The translations under genes were made by a program, and so were the position numbers. The notes below the pieces were generated by a model. The model did no database searches and was not told the DNA's origin. It worked only from the letters and a program-made list of their open reading frames with translations. A stretch of DNA of 52,472 nt, taken from Erysipelotrichaceae bacterium RD49 (GTDB taxonomy: Bacteria; Bacillota_I; Bacilli_A; Erysipelotrichales; Erysipelotrichaceae). The DNA lies in assembly GCA_015233825.1 (NCBI GenBank), contig JADGIS010000002.1, forward strand, positions 1 to 52,472, read 5' to 3'. Below are positions 1 through 9,724 of the stretch, piece by piece (positions within the stretch are counted from its first letter, which is position 1; every line of letters starts with the position of its first letter).

Positions 1-172
1 TATTTCACCGACCAAACAATATGGTAATTCATGTTGTACACAGTGGTTCTACCATGCACCAGATTGTTTTTCTTCATGCATATAGTATATCATAAATATG
101 ATTAAATATGCTTAAATAAAATAAAAAGATATAACATCCAGTAATGCATCTTTATGCACCGGTCGCTTTCAT

Positions 173-193
173 CTCGGTCATTGAATGGCCGAG
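173..193. repeat. 21-bp near-palindrome, left copy
   Basis: An imperfect palindrome with CTCGG at one end and CCGAG at the other, and CATT/AATG inside. The same 21 bases recur in the same orientation at 51387-51407. Both copies lie within a few hundred bases of transposase sequence. It may be a transposon target, a subterminal end sequence or a repeated extragenic palindrome. Confidence 0.75.
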
Positions 194-298
194 GATTCCC
201 GCTCCATGTCCTAAACTCAATTTTTGGTTTCAGCCGATCGGCATGTCAGGCAGCTGCTTCATTTCTCCATTCGAGAGACTGAGTGCCAGCTTGTTTGT

Positions 299-739
299 TT
301 ATTCTTTGTTTTCAACATCAGCTTCTGTGTTTGCAGCCTGGCGATGGCCATGGATCTGGTCTTTGAGGCGCTGGACACGTTCTTCACGAAACTGTTTGCG
401 GGTCACATAGCTTTTAAACGAGTTGTAGCAGTTGAATGGATTGTCTTCTAAATCGGCATATTTATCTTGGAAATAACGAAAACTGGAAGCCATGGTGATC
501 CCGTAGGTCACCAGCTGGTCTCTGATTTCTTCTTCATAAGGATCGAACTGTGAACGTTTCGGTTTACGCTCTCTTCCATTTGGATCTGGATTGCTCCAGA
601 TTTTGGCGACTGTCTGTCTTGTAATGCCATATTCTTTGGCTAACGCACTGAAATTGGGTTTGATGGGGGGTGTGCTGTTTTTCATCTCGAGAATCACTTC
701 CCGAACCTGATCCATCATTTCTTTGGTGGCTCGATACAT
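299..739 (-). CDS. IS21 IstA-like N-terminal fragment (HTH protein)
   Basis: A 146-residue protein resembling the N-terminal DNA-binding part of IS21-family transposase IstA. Residues about 30-50 (FSALAKEYGITRQTVAKIW) read as a helix-turn-helix, and residues about 65-115 match the second IstA helical segment (FDPYEEEI ... SFKSYV). The DDE catalytic domain that should follow is absent. The protein ends in a charged tail and no IstB gene is visible in the remaining 298 bases to the window edge, which are AT-rich and otherwise featureless. The start is well supported: AAGGAGC lies six bases before ATG. It is either a truncated transposase or a domesticated DNA-binding protein; the sequence cannot decide. 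Confidence 0.6.
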   Translation of the reverse strand: MYRATKEMMDQVREVILEMKNSTPPIKPNFSALAKEYGITRQTVAKIWSNPDPNGRERKPKRSQFDPYEEEIRDQLVTYGITMASSFRYFQDKYADLEDNPFNCYNSFKSYVTRKQFREERVQRLKDQIHGHRQAANTEADVENKE

Positions 740-950
740 GAATGCTCCTTACCATAACGGCAGCTTCTTTCTTTTTTGACGAGGGCAGTTAGCAGGCTTG
801 ACCACGATGAAAGGAAAGGAAACCGTCTGTTTATTCGAACTATTAAAGTAATTATGTATGATTTGAACAGCGATGTGTCAGTTAATTTGATATTCTTCAA
901 AAGATTTGGTGTTTTTATGGGTTATTTGCCAATAATTGAGAACAGTAGTC

Positions 951-989
951 AAAAAAAGCCGCGGCATTTTCTTGCCGCGGCGATTTTTT
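951..989. terminator. bidirectional rho-independent terminator
   Basis: A perfect 9-bp stem (GCCGCGGCA at 958-966 with TGCCGCGGC at 973-981) and a 6-base loop. It has a T run on both strands (984-989 on plus, complement of 951-957 on minus). It sits just past the stop codon of nifJ and would end that transcript. Confidence 0.9.
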
Positions 990-1021
990 GAGTTAGAAAT
1001 CAGAAGATTTCAATTTTTGGT

Positions 1022-4000
1022 TTAGAGTCCTTCTTTTTCGATAGCTTTTAGACGGTCTCTGCGTTTCTTAGCATCTGCTGCTGCTTTTTCAAACATAGCA
1101 TCAGATTCTTCTTTGCCTTTGAGTTTCACCAGCTGAGCGTAACGAGCTTCTTTGAGCATGAAGTCTTTCATCTTGCTGTAGTCTGGTTCTTTCTTGTTAT
1201 CGATTGTTAAAGGCTGTTCCTTGTTGTCCGGGTTGTAGCGATACAGGTCAACATAACCGCATTCAACGGCTTCTCTTTGAACCTGCTGATGGTTGCCTAA
1301 ACCGCCTTTGATACCGTGTTCAGCACATGGTGCATAAGCGATGATTAAGGATGGGCCATCATAAGCTTCAGCTTCGCGGAATGCTTTCAGAGTCTGGTTC
1401 TTGTCAGCACCCATGCAGACAGAAGCAACATAGACATGACCATAAGTCATCGCAATCTGGCCGAGGTCTTTTTTGGCAGTTGTCTTACCACCCGCAGCGA
1501 ACTTCGCGATAGAAGATCTCTGGGAAGATTTGGAAGACTGTCCACCAGTGTTGGAGTAAACTTCAGTATCCAGTACGAGAACGTTTACGTTTACGTTGTT
1601 GGCCAGTACATGGTCAAGTCCGCCGTAACCGATATCGTAAGCCCATCCGTCACCACCAACAATCCAGTTGGATTTGTCAACGAGGTCATAGCCAGCAAGG
1701 GTCTTAACGTCTTCGTCGTAGTCAGCTTCAGCCACCAGGCGTTTGATTTCTGGTTCGAGAGCTCTTTGTTTGTCGCGGTCGTTGCCAGCGGCAATGTATT
1801 CTTCCATTTTTTCTTTCAGTTCAGGAGCAACTTTATCAAGGTTGTCTTCCATGATCTTCAGAATCTTAGCCTTGTTCAGGTTGTTGGCAAGAGCCATACC
1901 ATAGCCGTATTCAGCGTTGTCTTCGAATAAGGAGTTAGCCCAAGCGGTTCCGTTTCCGTCTTTATCTTTAACGAATGGAGTCGATGGGTTGGCACCGCAG
2001 TAGATGGAAGAACATCCAGTAGCGTTGGCAATCTGCATGTCTTTACCAAACAGCTGAGAAGCAAGTCTGTAGTATGGAGTTTCACCGCATCCTGGGCAGG
2101 AGCCTGGAACTTCGAAGTAAGGCATCTGCAGCTGAGATCCTTTGATTGTGGATTTCGGGAACAGATCCGATTTGTATTCAGTTTGTTTGAACAAGTAGTC
2201 AGCTAAAGGATCAAGGTAGAGCTGAGAGTTAACATCAACCATCTTGAGGGCTTTTTCGCCTTTTTTACCTGGGCATTCAGATACGCACAATCCGCATCCA
2301 ACGCAGTTGGTTGGGGAAACCTGTACGCGCCATCTGAGGTCAGTATCTTTTTTACCCATTAATGGAAGAGTAGCAAATTCCATTGGGGCTTTTTCGATTT
2401 CTTCTGGAGTTAAAGCAAAGGTACGGATTGTAGCATGTGGGCAGACGAAGGAGCAGAAACCGCATTGGATACAGTTGTCTGGATTCCATTCTGGTACATG
2501 AACAGCAATAGTACGTTTTTCATTGAAAGCAGCGTTGTTCTGCATGGTACCATCCAGAACGCCGTGTTTCAAGAAAGAGGAAACTGGCATGTTGTAGCCT
2601 TCCAGGCCGTTGATGCGGGCAGCATATTCGTCCCAGTAAGCATTGCCGGTAGGCTTGCGCAGGTCGCTGACTGGCAGGTTGGACCAGTCTTTGTCAACTT
2701 CTACTTCTACCAGACCGTCTTTACCCATATCGATGGCTTTGTAGTTGAGCTGAACGATATCGTCACCCTTTTTGCCATAGGATTTCTTCGCAGCTTTTTT
2801 CATCAGGTCAACTGCTTCGTCATAAGGCAGGATCTGTGGGTTCAAAGCGAAGAATGCAGACTGCAGGATGGTGTTGGTGCGGCGGCCCATACCGATTTCA
2901 TCAGCGATTTTGTTTGCGTCGATGATATAGAACTTAGCCTCTTTGTCAGCCAGTTCTTTTTTCAGACGGTTAGGCATGTGCTTAACGATTTCATCTTTGT
3001 CAAAGGAGGTGTTCAGTAAGAAAGTACCGCCTTTTTTCAGGTTATTCGCCAGATCGTATTTGAACATGTAGCTGTCCAGAGATACGGAGATGAAGTTGGC
3101 GTTGTTGATGTAGTAAGTTTTGTGGATTGGTTCAGAACCGAAACGTAAGTGAGAACGTGTTACACCACCGGCTTTTTTGGAGTCGTAAGCGTAGTAGCCC
3201 TGTGCATACATATCCGTGTTGTCACCAATGATCTTGATGGAAGACTTGTTTGCAGAAACAGTACCATCAGATCCAAGACCCCAGAACAGACATTCTGTTG
3301 TTTTGCCATCGTCAATGATGAAAGAATCATCAACTGGTAAAGAGGTATTGGTTACGTCATCTTGGATACCGATTGTGAACTGGTCTTTTGGCTGATCAGC
3401 TTTCAGGTTATCGAATACCGATTTAATGTGTTTTGGAGCAGTGTCATGGCTTCCTAAACCATAACGTCCACCGACGATCTGCAGTCCTTTGTCGCGAAGA
3501 GCTGCAACCACATCGAGGTACAGAGGCTCGCCTAAAGCGCCGCCTTCTTTGGAACGGTCAAGAACAGCGATTTTCTTCACTGTCTCAGGCAGTACGTCAA
3601 GCAGGTATTTTGTGGAGAAAGGACGGAACAGGTGAACTTTGATCATTCCGACTTTTTCACCGTTTTTGTTGAGTTCATCAATGGTTTCTTTCGCAGTTTC
3701 AGTTACAGAACCCATTGCGATAATGATGTTTTCAGCATCAGGAGCACCGTAGTAAGTGAATGGTTTGTATTCACGGCCAGTGATCTCGCTGATTTTTGCC
3801 ATGTAGTCATTTACAATATCTGGTACAACTTCGTAGTGTTTGTTGCGCGCTTCAACACCCTGAAAGAAGATGTCATCATTTTCGTTAGCACCACGAGTTA
3901 CAGGATTTGTATGTGGCTGCATCGCATTTTTCTTGAATTCGGCAAGAGCTTCATAGTCGATCAGATCTTTGTATTTATCAACGTCGAATACTTCGATCTT

Positions 4001-4555
4001 ATCTACTTCATGAGAAGTTCTGAATCCATCAAAGAAGTGCAGGAATGGTACGTGTGCTTTGATTGCTGCTAAGTGAGCAACACCAGCCAGGTCCATAACT
4101 TCCTGAACGGAGTGGGATGCGAGCATTGGGATGCCAGTCTGACGAACTGCATAAACGTCGGAATGGTCACCGAAAATATTCAAAGAGCGGCTTGCAAGAG
4201 ATCTGGCTGCAACGTGCAGTACAACTGGAAGGTTTTCACCAACCCATTTGTAGATGTTTGGAATCATCAGCAGCAGACCCTGTGATGCTGTAAAGGTCGT
4301 GGGCAGGACACCAGCCTGTGCAGCACCATGGACGGCACCAGAAGCACCAGCTTCAGACTGAAGTTCAGCGATTTTTACGATTTCATCGTAAGCATTTTTA
4401 CGGCCCTGAGTTGCCCAGGTATCCATGACTTCAGCCATCGGAGAAGATGGTGTGATTGGGTAAATACAGCTCATCTCGGTTAACGCATAGGCATTATGAG
4501 CAGCCGCAGTATTACCATCCATGGACTGGAAAGTTTTTGTTGCGTTTTCTACCAT
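1022..4555 (-). CDS. nifJ: pyruvate:ferredoxin (flavodoxin) oxidoreductase
   Basis: A full-length 1177-residue one-polypeptide enzyme that oxidatively decarboxylates pyruvate to acetyl-CoA and CO2 and passes electrons to ferredoxin or flavodoxin in the cytoplasm. It is a central enzyme of anaerobic metabolism. Domain order matches the family: N-terminal pyrimidine-binding domain (from YPITPSSPMAE), domain II, gamma domain, EKR linker, then two 4Fe-4S motifs (CIQCGFCSFVCPH near residue 697 and CVGCGLCVSECPG near 751). The thiamine pyrophosphate domain follows, with CPGCGETPYY near 820 and GDGWAYDIGYGG near 970. AAAGGAGG lies upstream of the ATG. It is monocistronic, with its own promoter and terminator. 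Confidence 0.97.
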   Translation of the reverse strand: MVENATKTFQSMDGNTAAAHNAYALTEMSCIYPITPSSPMAEVMDTWATQGRKNAYDEIVKIAELQSEAGASGAVHGAAQAGVLPTTFTASQGLLLMIPNIYKWVGENLPVVLHVAARSLASRSLNIFGDHSDVYAVRQTGIPMLASHSVQEVMDLAGVAHLAAIKAHVPFLHFFDGFRTSHEVDKIEVFDVDKYKDLIDYEALAEFKKNAMQPHTNPVTRGANENDDIFFQGVEARNKHYEVVPDIVNDYMAKISEITGREYKPFTYYGAPDAENIIIAMGSVTETAKETIDELNKNGEKVGMIKVHLFRPFSTKYLLDVLPETVKKIAVLDRSKEGGALGEPLYLDVVAALRDKGLQIVGGRYGLGSHDTAPKHIKSVFDNLKADQPKDQFTIGIQDDVTNTSLPVDDSFIIDDGKTTECLFWGLGSDGTVSANKSSIKIIGDNTDMYAQGYYAYDSKKAGGVTRSHLRFGSEPIHKTYYINNANFISVSLDSYMFKYDLANNLKKGGTFLLNTSFDKDEIVKHMPNRLKKELADKEAKFYIIDANKIADEIGMGRRTNTILQSAFFALNPQILPYDEAVDLMKKAAKKSYGKKGDDIVQLNYKAIDMGKDGLVEVEVDKDWSNLPVSDLRKPTGNAYWDEYAARINGLEGYNMPVSSFLKHGVLDGTMQNNAAFNEKRTIAVHVPEWNPDNCIQCGFCSFVCPHATIRTFALTPEEIEKAPMEFATLPLMGKKDTDLRWRVQVSPTNCVGCGLCVSECPGKKGEKALKMVDVNSQLYLDPLADYLFKQTEYKSDLFPKSTIKGSQLQMPYFEVPGSCPGCGETPYYRLASQLFGKDMQIANATGCSSIYCGANPSTPFVKDKDGNGTAWANSLFEDNAEYGYGMALANNLNKAKILKIMEDNLDKVAPELKEKMEEYIAAGNDRDKQRALEPEIKRLVAEADYDEDVKTLAGYDLVDKSNWIVGGDGWAYDIGYGGLDHVLANNVNVNVLVLDTEVYSNTGGQSSKSSQRSSIAKFAAGGKTTAKKDLGQIAMTYGHVYVASVCMGADKNQTLKAFREAEAYDGPSLIIAYAPCAEHGIKGGLGNHQQVQREAVECGYVDLYRYNPDNKEQPLTIDNKKEPDYSKMKDFMLKEARYAQLVKLKGKEESDAMFEKAAADAKKRRDRLKAIEKEGL

Positions 4556-4600
4556 GTAGAATAGTTCCTCCTTTAAATTTTGAACCTACATTCGGTATTC

Positions 4601-4629
4601 ATTATATTCGGATTACATAGGGTTTGAAA
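4601..4629 (-). promoter_or_regulatory. nifJ promoter
   Basis: On the minus strand, TTTCAA (4624-4629) and a perfect TATAAT (4601-4606) are separated by 17 bases. Transcription would start near 4594 and give a leader of about 40 bases. Confidence 0.65.
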
Positions 4630-5505
4630 GAGATTTATGAGCCGTGGACGTCTTCAAGCAGTTAGCCACAAATAACTAGAACATGATTTTTCCCACATGC
4701 ATCGCATATGACCGAACGAATTTGAAACCACTTCATCATCAGAATTCTCGGCAGAAAATGTACAAAAAATGGATTTTTCCATTTTGTGGATTTTTCACAC
4801 TTTCCTTCGACCTGATGCCTCCTGGTTTGCCGAAGCAGAGTCAACCTTTGACGACTGTATTATGCACCTTTCAGGATAAATTCCAAAGGGTGATCAAAGA
4901 GTCAGGCAATTTCCTTTTTCTTTACGTCCCTGTGACTTAGAATTTCACATTCTTTTCGGCATGATGTTGCGTTGGCAATCCATTTGTTGAATTGATCTTC
5001 GAATGCAGATCTTTTAACAAATCTGGTTCCAGCGCTCTTTTGGGGCAGCGTGAAAAGTTCTGTTCTTCCTTTGTCGTTCAAATTGTTACCTGCGCAATTC
5101 CTGTCTCTTACAGAAACCGATTTTTCTTGCATTCTTCTAGCGGCTAGATCTTTTCATTTTCCGGCTTTTCAATCAAGCAGCGGCCTTGAGGCAGACAGAA
5201 TGGAAAAACAGAGTCCAAAAACAGCCACCAACAGATCAGGATAGAAAATAAATGCAGCTGAACCGCCAAATCCAGCAAAGATTTATGTTGGTTTCAACCT
5301 TTTTTTCTTTTTCAAAACGAATTTCAAACCAAAATATCTTCAAGCTGTCAAAACCAGGGACTTGTAGTCGATAATATACAGTTGAATGTCAGGCATTACA
5401 GCTTTGATTTTCAAAGTTCTTGGCGAACTGGCTGTTTCCAGTCCATGCCCTCCTAATTGTGAAAAACAATAGTCTTTGTTTTTGCTGCTTCAAAGCCCGA
5501 CACGC
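4630..5505. other. intergenic stretch, no gene recognised
   Basis: About 875 bases between the nifJ promoter and the SseB gene. Short open frames on both strands lack ribosome binding sites and family resemblance. A weak AT hairpin at 4766-4785 is the only structure seen. It may be a decayed gene, but nothing identifiable remains. Confidence 0.5.
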
Positions 5506-5536
5506 TTGACAACCCAAACCAGAAAATATGTATAAA
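5506..5536 (+). promoter_or_regulatory. possible promoter of the SseB-type gene
   Basis: A perfect TTGACA at 5506-5511 is followed by TATAAA at 5531-5536 (19-base spacer) or TATGTA at 5527-5532 (15-base spacer). Neither spacer is ideal, and the start site would fall very close to the ribosome binding site. Confidence 0.35.
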
Positions 5537-5555
5537 TGTTTAAGGAGAATAAAGT

Positions 5556-6821
5556 ATGGCTCAACCCAATCCAAACGCAAAAAAACTGCGTGAAAAATTA
5601 AAGGAAATCCGGGCAGGCAAATCGGATGAAGAATCGAAGCAGGCTCTCAATGAGGCAGTCGAGCTGATGATGTCGACGCCGCTCATTCTGCCGGTTGCCA
5701 GCCAAAAAGAGAGCAATCCCAATGACGAAACATTGCAGGCCGATACTGCCCCGAAGCTTTCCCCATTTACTGTAACCAACAAGAAAGGCCTAAAGCTCTT
5801 TCCATTCTTTACCAGCGTTGAATTGATGCAGAAGTTCTTTGACTTTCCTGTCCAGACCTTTCTGACTTTAAGCATCGGTGAATATCTGCCTTTGCTGAAA
5901 CAGGCACAGGACGTGGCAGGACTTGTCATTGACCCTTCCGAAGCAAGCTATCCGTTTCCAACGTCTTTTCTTGATGCGCTCTACCAGCGCATGACAAAAC
6001 AGGCCGAACCTCAAAAGACAACCCAGAATGCTGACTCACCTTCCAAAAGCCCGGCGAATGACGATCAGGAAAATGCCCGGAAGCTTCAGCAGGCCCTCGC
6101 TGGTTTTCGTAAACAACAGGATCAGGATTCCTATTTAAAAGCGGCTGCAGCCTTGATGAACGCTGCCGTTTTCGTTCCGGTCTATCCACCTGAAAACCAA
6201 GAAGTCAATCCCGAACCTGGCCAGACACAGCAGATGCGGCCGATGCTTGTTGCAGGGAAAGGACAGGACGAACGGCTCTTCGTCTTCTTTACGGACTACC
6301 AGCAGCTAACGAACTTTACTAAAAACGCTCCCGTTCTTCCCTTAAAAATGAAATTTACGGACTTGATCCCCATGCTTGAAAATACGATGAAAGCGGTCAA
6401 AGGCTTTGTGATCGATCCACTGGGCGTCAATCTCGTTTTTGATACCCGCTTTATCAAGCAGTTCAATCAAGCCTACGGCAAGCAAAGCGGCCTGCAGATG
6501 AAAGAATCCAAAGATCTGTTAGGGACGCTGAGTGATCCAGCCGAGCATAACCAGGATTTGGAAGCGGCTTTGATCAGCGGGGGATTCCACATTCCTGAAA
6601 TCAGCAAAATGTTTTTAAAAGAGCAGACCGATTCCAAAACCGGGCAGGTCAGCTGGTTTGTCCTGGTCGAAAGCGACAAACATGATCCCGCTCTTTTTAG
6701 CGAGCTGGCCAAAACGCTTGGCAAAACCGCAGGCAATCGTGAAGTTGGCTTCATGTTTATCACGCCCCAGCAGTCTGCGATGTATGCCAAAGAGGCAATG
6801 CCCCTCTACGCCCGCATGTAA
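5556..6821 (+). CDS. SseB-domain protein, tandem N-terminal domains
   Basis: A 421-residue soluble protein with two copies of an SseB-like domain: residues about 32-140 (LILPVAS ... LFPFFTSVELMQKF ... VIDP) and about 200-310 (VFVPVYP ... LFVFFTDYQQLTNF ... VIDP). An SseB C-terminal-like segment follows (about 330-421, FHIPEISKMFLKE ... FVLVES). SseB-type domains occur in proteins of poorly understood role in Bacillota. The charged linker between the two domains is rich in K, Q and S. Start chosen at ATG 5556 with AAGGAG about nine bases before it. It stands alone between its own promoter candidate and a strong terminator. Molecular function is unknown. Confidence 0.75.
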   Translation: MAQPNPNAKKLREKLKEIRAGKSDEESKQALNEAVELMMSTPLILPVASQKESNPNDETLQADTAPKLSPFTVTNKKGLKLFPFFTSVELMQKFFDFPVQTFLTLSIGEYLPLLKQAQDVAGLVIDPSEASYPFPTSFLDALYQRMTKQAEPQKTTQNADSPSKSPANDDQENARKLQQALAGFRKQQDQDSYLKAAAALMNAAVFVPVYPPENQEVNPEPGQTQQMRPMLVAGKGQDERLFVFFTDYQQLTNFTKNAPVLPLKMKFTDLIPMLENTMKAVKGFVIDPLGVNLVFDTRFIKQFNQAYGKQSGLQMKESKDLLGTLSDPAEHNQDLEAALISGGFHIPEISKMFLKEQTDSKTGQVSWFVLVESDKHDPALFSELAKTLGKTAGNREVGFMFITPQQSAMYAKEAMPLYARM

Positions 6822-6885
6822 ACGTTGTGCGCTATCTTTCCCTTTTCGCATTTTGAATCTTGCCCTGCAGTCCCTGGCTTTCTTC

Positions 6886-6908
6886 AACCGGCTTTCGGCC
6901 GGTTTTTT
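6886..6908 (+). terminator. rho-independent terminator after the SseB-type gene
   Basis: AACCGGC (6886-6892) pairs with GCCGGTT (6898-6904) around TTTCG, followed by a T run. Confidence 0.88.
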
Positions 6909-7162
6909 CTTGTCCTCTTTTTGCTCTTGTCTTTCCTGATGCCTTTCACACTGTATTCTGAATTCTTGTTTCGTTTTTTCTTTTTAGAGGTGTTTAAAAC
7001 CGGTGTCTATTTTTGCGATTTGCCAGCTTAGCAAGCCAAAAAAGACAGCCAAATTTTGCTGAATCCACCAGGCGTTTTTCTTAGTGGATTGAAACCTCCT
7101 CAAAGAAAACAGTCACTGGATATCCCATTTTGTAAAATGAGTGGTGAAGAAAGAGAGTGATG

Positions 7163-7173
7163 TAACATTGTTA
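7163..7173. promoter_or_regulatory. TetR-type operator, upstream copy
   Basis: TAACATTGTTA differs by one base from the TAACAGTGTTA at 7263-7273. Both are (near-)palindromes and lie exactly 100 bp apart in front of the tetR gene, as expected for two sites of one dimeric repressor. Confidence 0.55.
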
Positions 7174-7234
7174 TATTTTTAGGGATAAACCGGATGATCC
7201 ACAAAAAAAACTTGCCAAGACTTACCAGACAGGC

Positions 7235-7274
7235 TTGAAAATAAAGTTTGTCCGGACTAATATAACAGTGTTAT
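7235..7274 (+). promoter_or_regulatory. tetR promoter with overlapping operator
   Basis: TTGAAA (7235-7240), a 17-base spacer and TAATAT (7258-7263). The perfect palindrome ATAACAGTGTTAT at 7262-7274 overlaps the -10 and start region, so a bound dimer would block transcription. This suggests autorepression of the TetR protein. Confidence 0.7.
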
Positions 7275-7285
7275 CGACAACAAAT

Positions 7286-7903
7286 ATGTCTCGACCATTG
7301 ACGAAAACCCAGCAAAAAATTTTGGAAGCCGGTATTGATGAATTCCTGGCAAAGGGATTTCCAGCCGCTTCCCTTCGCCAAATCGCTTCGAAAGCAGGCG
7401 TTACAACCGGAGCCTTTTATGGCTGTTTTCCCAGCAAGGACGCTCTGTTTGCAGCGATTGTTGAACCTTGTTACAGCCAGATTATTGATCGGTTTATCCA
7501 AATGCAAGAGCAGTTTACCAAACTGCCTGAATCAAAACAGCCAAGCCATATGGGAGTTGAATCCACTCAATACATCTTGTGGATGATTGATTATATCTAT
7601 GATCACTACATTCCCTGTAAACTTCTGATCTGCTGTTCCCAATCCACCCGTTATGCGGGATTTATCAACGAAATGGTGGAAATCGAAGAGGAATATACCG
7701 ATCGGTATATGAATGTCCTGCGCTCGCTTGGCCATGAAGTCCGTGAAATCGATCCGCAGACCATTCATTTGATTGTCAGCGCCTTGTTCGAAGGAATTTT
7801 TGAAATTCTGCGCCATGACTATCTAAAAGATCATGCCCGCAAAGCGGTTTTACAGTTCATGGAATTTTATCAAGCAGGCTGGAACAAGATAATGGAGCCT
7901 TAG
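7286..7903 (+). CDS. TetR/AcrR-family transcriptional regulator
   Basis: A 205-residue repressor. The N-terminal helix-turn-helix spans residues about 8-55 (ILEAGIDEFLAKGFPAASLRQI ... GVTTGAFYGCFPSKDALF), followed by an all-helical ligand-binding and dimerisation domain. ATG 7286 is preferred because the frame's upstream TTG at 7235 is itself the -35 box. No clear Shine-Dalgarno precedes ATG 7286 and the untranslated leader would be only about 15 bases, which is odd for this genome. The gene lies directly upstream of an ABC half-transporter in the same orientation, so control of that transporter in response to a small molecule is a reasonable guess; the effector is unknown. Confidence 0.9.
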   Translation: MSRPLTKTQQKILEAGIDEFLAKGFPAASLRQIASKAGVTTGAFYGCFPSKDALFAAIVEPCYSQIIDRFIQMQEQFTKLPESKQPSHMGVESTQYILWMIDYIYDHYIPCKLLICCSQSTRYAGFINEMVEIEEEYTDRYMNVLRSLGHEVREIDPQTIHLIVSALFEGIFEILRHDYLKDHARKAVLQFMEFYQAGWNKIMEP

Positions 7904-7917
7904 CGCTCTATTCTTTT

Positions 7918-7950
7918 TTGGTTATGAAGTTAGTATTAACTAACTATATA
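7918..7950 (+). promoter_or_regulatory. promoter/operator of the ABC transporter
   Basis: AGTTAG (7928-7933) and CTAACT (7940-7945) form an 18-bp inverted repeat around TATTAA. It sits between a TTGGTT box (7918-7923) and AT-rich -10 candidates (TAACTA or TATATA). The sequence differs from the TAACA...TGTTA sites in front of tetR, so it may bind another regulator. Confidence 0.5.
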
Positions 7951-8021
7951 CCCGGAGTTTCTGCATCGTCTGGGCGAGATTTAAATTGTGTTTACTATTG
8001 ATGATTCAAGGAGGTAGTCGT

Positions 8022-9718
8022 TTGGAAAAGCAATCCAACTTTTCCGAACTGATGACTTACGCTGGCAAGCGTAAATACTTGACGTATGCATCTCTTGTTT
8101 TATCAGGGATCAGTTCGGTGCTCTCTGTCTTTCCCTTTGTCTTTTTATACCGGAGAATTCAAGAAGTTTTATCCGTTGCTCCTGATTTTGCGAACGCCAC
8201 TCATGTAGTTTTCAACGGCCGGCTGTTGGCTTTGCCTTGCTTGACATGGCCGTCAATATCTGCGCCCTGATGTGCTCGCATTTAGCCGCTTTTCGCATTG
8301 CGACCAATATTCGCCAAGAACTGGTAGACCATATGGCCATCATACCCGATGGTTTTGTTGAACAAACAGGCAGCGGCAAACTGCGCCGGATTATCATCGA
8401 TTCTTCCGCAGCGACTGAAACATATCTGGCCCATATGCTTCCCGACATGGTGAATTTTTATGTCACGCCGATCTGTTTGTTTGTGCTATTGTTTGTCTTT
8501 GACTGGCGTTTTGACCTGGCCAGTCTGATCCCGCTGGCTTTGGGATTTTGGACTATGTTTAAAATGGCAGGCCCCAGCATGGCTCAAGATATGAAACAGT
8601 ACCAGGATGCGCTGGAGGGCATGAACAATGAGGCTGTGGAACATGTCCGTGGCATTCCGGTTGTCAAAACCTTTGGTCAGACTATCCACTCCTTTCATAA
8701 CTTCAAAGCAGCCATCGACAACGACTACTCGTTTTGTGTCGAGTATTGCCGAAAATGCCGTACACCGATGGTGTTGTATACCTTGCTTTCCAATAGTGTA
8801 TTCGCTTTTTTGATTCTTGCTGCTTTGTTTTTAACCGGAAATGGGGCTGTAGACCGTACTGTGCTGTCCAACTTGATTTTCTACTCGGTTTTCACACCAG
8901 CCATTACAACTGCCATGTCAAAGGTGCTGTTTGCTTCTGAAAACAATATGGTCATTAACGATGCCCTTAACCGCATTCATTTCATTTTGGATACAAAAGG
9001 TCTTCCAGTTGCTGCCATTGCACGAAGACTAGCGGATGCGTCAGTCAAGCTTCAAGATGTTTCTTTTGCTTATCCTAAAACCACACACCCAGCCCTCAGC
9101 CATGTCTCTCTCAATGCCCCGGCGGATTCAATGATTGCTTTGGTTGGACCTTCAGGATCCGGTAAGTCGACCATTGCTTCCCTCATTGCACGCTTTTGGG
9201 ATGTAGATGCCGGTGTGATTGAAATTGGCGGTGTCAATGTCAAAGAAATTGATCCCAGCACCTTGGCCGATTGGGTCTGCTCTGTCTTTCAAGACAGCCA
9301 TTTACTCAAGACATCGATCTTAGAAAATGTAAAGATGGGAAAACCGGAGGCCAGCCGGGAAGATATCGCTGCTGCGTTACACGCCGCCCAGTGCGATGAA
9401 ATTTTAGCCAAGTTTCCTGATGGCATGGATACCGTGATCGGGACCAAAGGCATTTATTTATCCGGTGGCGAGCAGCAGTGCATCGCCATTGCCAGAGCGA
9501 TGCTCAAAAATGCTCCGATTCTAGTCCTTGATGAAGCAACTGCATTTGCAGATCCCGAAAATGAGGTTCTCGTCCAAAAAGCTTTTCGCAAACTGGCCAA
9601 AGGCAAGACGGTCATCATGATCGCACACCGGCTGACTACCATTCAAAGCGTCGATCAAATCTATGTCCTTGATGATGGCCAGGTGGTCGAACATGGATCC
9701 CACCGGATTTTTCAGTGA
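8022..9718 (+). pseudogene. ABC transporter permease/ATPase (half-transporter), frameshifted
   Basis: A fused membrane-domain plus ATPase exporter subunit of about 565 residues, broken by a one-base deletion near 8218. The first part starts at TTG 8022, with AAGGAGG seven bases before it, and runs through VVFNG. The correct frame resumes as AVGFALLDMAVN and continues to the stop at 9718. The ATPase half is complete: Walker A GPSGSGKST, signature LSGGEQQCIAIARA (Cys where Arg is usual), Walker B ILVLDEATAF and H-loop IAHRLTT. The C terminus stops at EHGSHRIFQ, roughly 20 residues short of typical relatives. Such half-transporters usually come in pairs, but no partner gene is present. An assembly error could mimic the shift. 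Confidence 0.85.
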
Positions 9719-9724
9719 GCAAAA

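Noticed and set aside
4766-4785. Terminator hairpin upstream of nifJ
   Set aside because: An A/T-only 8-bp stem with no gene ending nearby; too weak.
7235-7285. N-terminal extension of TetR from a TTG codon
   Set aside because: The TTG is the -35 box of the promoter and the extension has no family similarity.
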